Part shown: positions 61,201 through 64,000 of the stretch, in pieces
Layout: every line of letters begins with the position of its first letter
Position numbering within the stretch: the stretch's first letter is position 1
Source of the DNA: Trichoplax sp. H2
Taxonomy: Eukaryota > Placozoa > Uniplacotomia > Trichoplacea
Direction of reading: 5' to 3'
Length of the DNA: 64,000 bases
NCBI GenBank assembly: GCA_003344405.1
Contig: NOWV01000059.1
Span: 1 to 64,000 of the forward strand
Translations under genes and position numbers: made by a program
Notes under the pieces: generated by a model
Told to the model about the DNA's origin: nothing
What the model saw: the letters and a program-made list of their open reading frames with translations, nothing else
Databases searched by the model: none

Positions 61201-64000
61201 TTTAGGGCCGTAGCCATAGAAAATTTGATATATTAATAATAGAGATGTTGCACAATAGCCTTTGCTGCATGTAACATATCGTAAATTTTAACGTTCGTCA
61301 TTGAGTTTTCCATTGACTTGCCTCAAATATTGATTGCGACAATAGAGCCAAGCAAGCCACCCACTAGCATTAGTGCAACGGTTATAAGTCCACATGCAAT
61401 TCGTATTTCGTGGGAGCTACCATCACCTGACACCTTTAACGGACCGTTACGTTCGATAAGAATTTTTATCCGAGAAAAAGTGGATAATATTAATTTTGAC
61501 ATCAAAACGGTTTCTTATAATATTACCGAATACACTTATACTGGGCTAAAGGCAAATAAAAAGTACTTAATCAGCCTTCAAGTTGAAAATATTCTTTATC
61601 GCAGTGAACGAAGTCGGAGTATATCAGTGAGAACCTTCCCGGAAGGTAAAATACTAAATACCGTGATATCCTACCTATGCAATGAAGAAATCAGAAACTA
61701 AATGAAGATTATCTTTTTTAATTTTTTCTTAACACAACAGTTTCATCAGCCGTGTTCAAAATTCGCGTAGATAAATTAAATGCGACGTGGATAAAAATTT
61801 CATGGGACCCACCAACATTATCTAGTTCTCAGTCTATTGATGGTTATACAGTTACCTGGTATAAAAGGAGCGCAATAGATACCAAAGAAGGAGAGCTTAC
61901 CCTGGCTAAAAATCAGCATGTAAGTAATGGGACTGTCTAGCCGTAATATCAGATTGCTAGGAGTGTATGAGCCAGTAAGTTGTAACAAAGTATCACTAAA
62001 TGAAATTTTAATCATTTATATGGAAAGACCTGCTATGTGAAGAATTTACTGCCTTCAGGATCCTATGTTATTAGCATTATACCATTTAATGTAGCTGGAA
62101 ACGGTATTTCAAGTACAATCGAAATCAAAACCGCACCGCTTCGTAAGCTTTTGGCTAAAAATTATCTTTATTTTATACTCGTATTGTATTTAGATAATTC
62201 ATACGATAACTTAAGCACTTTCGATATACTACATCATATTTACAATATTTCCTCCTTTACTACCAATTGCAGACTAAGCACAATAATCCAGTCTGCATAG
62301 CTCAACTCAGTATAAATATACTCATTAGTCCAATATCTAATAAAATTTTCGCAGATATAAATTTACTTTATTGTACTTGCAGCTCCTTCGGCTCCACAGA
62401 TAACTGCAAAAGTGCTAAGCGGTACTACAGTCGATGTCGAATGGACCGTTAACGCTAAAGAAGTGACAAATTTCTATCTGACAATTCGTCAAATGAATGA
62501 AATTGCCCGAGTAACCCGATTGAGCGGATTTCAAACATTTTTTCGCTTTTTCAATCTTAGTTAGTAATTAAAATCTTATGAAATATAGCGTACATAGTTT
62601 TCACACCTTAACAATAATATAGTGCTAAAACTGTTAATGCTTCATTTAAAGACGACATAAAGGCACATACTATACAAATACTATCAGTTTTCCTTAGTCG
62701 TATACCTGAATAAATTAATACTATAGTTTAGGAGAATTCTAATCCGTAAATTACTGTCAATTACAGTAAAATGTACGATTTACTTGCTTATAACAAGATA
62801 TTACTAAATTTTTAGGCACCGTACTTAATTTAAAAACATACATGTATAACCAAATTTATCGCAATTTTCTATAATTATTTGCAGTAAGAAAGATTACGGT
62901 ACTGAATATTATTCAGCATAGTTATTTCATTTGTCAAGTCTCATCAATATCTTATATGTAATTAATACGCCATTTCATAAGCTCTAAATACGGCTGTATT
63001 ATCATTATTAGTACCAAATACGACCTATATAATTAGCATAAATGCTCAAAATAGTGCTGGCACTGGTAAAGAAGCAAGTATAACAGTAACAACGAAGCCT
63101 CGTAAGTAAAATGAATCTATATTATGTTATGACTAGCTACGAAATATCAAAACTTAGATCTTCATCAAGTATTACTTCATTTTACTAACTGGCTAAATTT
63201 GTAACTTAAATGCTGCAGAGGAAGCAACTCCATCAAGTAGAGCCACTAGTACGTTTATTGGGACTAAATCTACAACTCGTACGTCGACAGTTCAGACTAC
63301 TGCAACGTCAGCGACAGGTAATTCATTAGTCCATTAATTTAGTTAAAATCTTGTTTAATAGATCATTAATAGAGATATATAACAATTATTTTTACATATC
63401 TAGTAGTATTTGGAGGATAAATACAGCAGAATGTCATCGATAATTCATTAGTACACGTAATTTTGGTATTATTTTAGAATTTTTATCCCATCAAATACTG
63501 TACTTTATAACATTTGCTGTTTGTCAATACTAAATGTCAGCTAAATGGTCAATTTTGTATCTGCACAAAACTCTATTCCTGTACTACAATGCTGCATATG
63601 ATAGATTAAATTTCTTTGAAAATGAATCTAATTTAAATTGAATGAGAGATTAACTAATCTCGGTCCTTAATCCTAGAAATTACTATATTTTATATGCAAG
63701 CATCTGATATTTACCATTTCTCTATATTTATAACATTCTCCAATAAAATACACCACAGAATTAAGTTAATTATGTCCAGAAACTATCAATTTAAGATAGT
63801 ATGCAAATGCCTTGTAACATTTAAAATGCTATTCTACTAAAAATTAATGAAAAGTCTTTATGATTGTCTTCTTTAGCCAAAGCAAGTACGACAACTGAAA
63901 CTACAATCTCATTTAATGGAGATCAGTTGGGGTCAGTAATCGCTTACAATGTCACAAGCAATTCCGTATTTTTAAACTGGAGCGTAATCTCATCATTGAA
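55233..64000 (+). CDS. LAR-like Ig/FN3 receptor, 5' part (3' end outside window)
   Basis: Exon 1 (55233-55290) is a signal peptide, MAWILLFLLTTCTAAAAAQ, spliced across 2.4 kb to three Ig exons: 57704-57994, 58871-59176, 59296-59556. FN3 exons follow: 59683-60003, 60204-60500, 60917-61195, 61346-61645, 61741-61919 with 62028-62142, 62383-62559 with 63012-63101; then a Thr/Ser-rich linker 63219-63317 and the start of another FN3 at 63877-64000. All phases agree. Three N-terminal Ig domains followed by FN3 repeats is the ectodomain plan of LAR-type (R2A) receptor tyrosine phosphatases. Ig2 (QGRIFIAKNGSLIIYSAIA, DDGTYGCAARN), Ig3 and FN3-2 (APSSPLNV, PPSKPNGIITEY) look like that family. The membrane and catalytic parts lie beyond the window, so a phosphatase cannot be confirmed. 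Sequons are frequent. Confidence 0.83.
55291..57703 (+). other. First intron of the LAR-like gene
   Basis: The longest intron I can place on the plus strand, between the signal-peptide exon (donor GTAGGG) and Ig1 (acceptor ATGATAG). No additional exon, hairpin or repeat cluster stands out. First introns of this size often carry regulatory sites, but I see no specific motif. Confidence 0.6.
57704..59556 (+). CDS. LAR-like receptor: three Ig exons
   Basis: Ig1 57704-57994 (IFISCYADGSPPPSYSWLIN, SANYTCVADNGIG), Ig2 58871-59176 (KEIICNAIGNPYPKVIWEK, DDGTYGCAARN) and Ig3 59296-59556 (IRINCTVEGYPTPSIQWKC, NITCTCKASNSLG). The donor of Ig1 reads CCAG|GCAAGG, so the intron between Ig1 and Ig2 is of the rare GC-AG class. 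It also holds the second assembly gap and a polymorphic insertion. Ig3 has extra cysteines (WKC, TCTC) that could form a second disulfide. Confidence 0.83.
58022..58578. repeat. Contig-end duplicate, left copy (with insertion)
   Basis: Matches 58599-58792 across the N run apart from a few substitutions and an extra 363 bases. Both copies lie in the intron between Ig1 and Ig2, so coding is not affected. As at the other gap, the ends look like two alleles left unmerged. Confidence 0.85.
58190..58547. mobile_element. 358-bp non-autonomous DNA transposon-like insertion (MITE-like)
   Basis: Present in the left contig copy, absent from the matching right copy at about 58766, which reads as the empty site with a single GCTAG. 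Here GCTAG occurs on both sides (58185-58189 and 58548-58552), a 5-bp target-site duplication. The ends form imperfect inverted repeats: TGTAATAATATCTTCTT at the left against TGTAACATTATGATCTT (complement of the right end), 12 of 17 matching. It has no ORF of note. The size, terminal repeats, target-site duplication and empty allele together support a cut-and-paste-type insertion. Confidence 0.7.
58579..58598. other. Assembly gap (20 N)
   Basis: A fixed-length run of N between two copies of the same intron sequence; the true gap is probably an overlap. Confidence 0.99.
58599..58792. repeat. Contig-end duplicate, right copy (empty site)
   Basis: Partner of 58022-58578 without the 358-bp insertion. 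It runs on without a break to the Ig2 exon. Confidence 0.85.

Noticed and set aside
1-64000. Bacterial-type features (operons, CRISPR, insertion sequences)
   Set aside because: The spliced exon structure shows a eukaryotic nuclear genome; no spaced direct-repeat array of CRISPR type exists, and the tandem pentamers are not spacer-separated.

Overview
This window is animal nuclear DNA. It is AT-rich, and its genes are split into many short exons joined by GT-AG introns, most of them phase 1 and lying between extracellular domain modules (EGF, SRCR, Ig, FN3, SEA). There are no operons or ribosome binding sites. One housekeeping gene (CHERP) can be rebuilt exon by exon without breaking frame. 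A very large SRCR/EGF receptor and several Ig/FN3 receptors in a compact AT-rich genome suggest an early-branching animal such as a placozoan or sponge. That placement is inference and the sequence alone does not settle it.

Layout. (1) 1-3063, minus: 3' part of an Ig3-FN3(4+) receptor running off the left edge. (2) 3.1-7.5 kb: no convincing gene; a palindromic TACTG/CAGTA repeat cluster. (3) 7543-8907, minus: intronless core-2/I-branching type glycosyltransferase (GT14). (4) 8.9-14.9 kb: gene-free and repeat-rich, with a foldback element, a 33-bp-stem hairpin and two dense TACTG/CAGTA clusters. (5) 14943-18267, plus: 18-exon CHERP orthologue (SURP, CID, RS, G-patch), convergent with the next gene. 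(6) 19055-40794, minus: one giant receptor model, 47 exons and about 3,090 residues visible, with 27 EGF, 15 SRCR, one Ig, one SEA, one transmembrane segment and a short tail; its 5' end is not certain. (7) 40.8-47.0 kb: mostly empty, with two orphan signal-peptide-like ORFs. (8) 46963-52048, plus: complete 18-exon FN3 receptor whose membrane-proximal region resembles that of receptor tyrosine phosphatases but which has no phosphatase domain. (9) 55233-64000+, plus: signal peptide, three Ig and at least seven FN3 regions of a LAR-like receptor running off the right edge.

Apart from CHERP (nuclear RNA processing) and the Golgi glycosyltransferase, everything encodes cell-surface receptors or adhesion proteins, many with N-glycosylation sequons. 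Both runs of 20 N are flanked by near-identical duplicated sequence. This looks like unmerged haplotypes at contig ends, and at the second gap the two copies reveal a presence/absence insertion with a target-site duplication and terminal inverted repeats.
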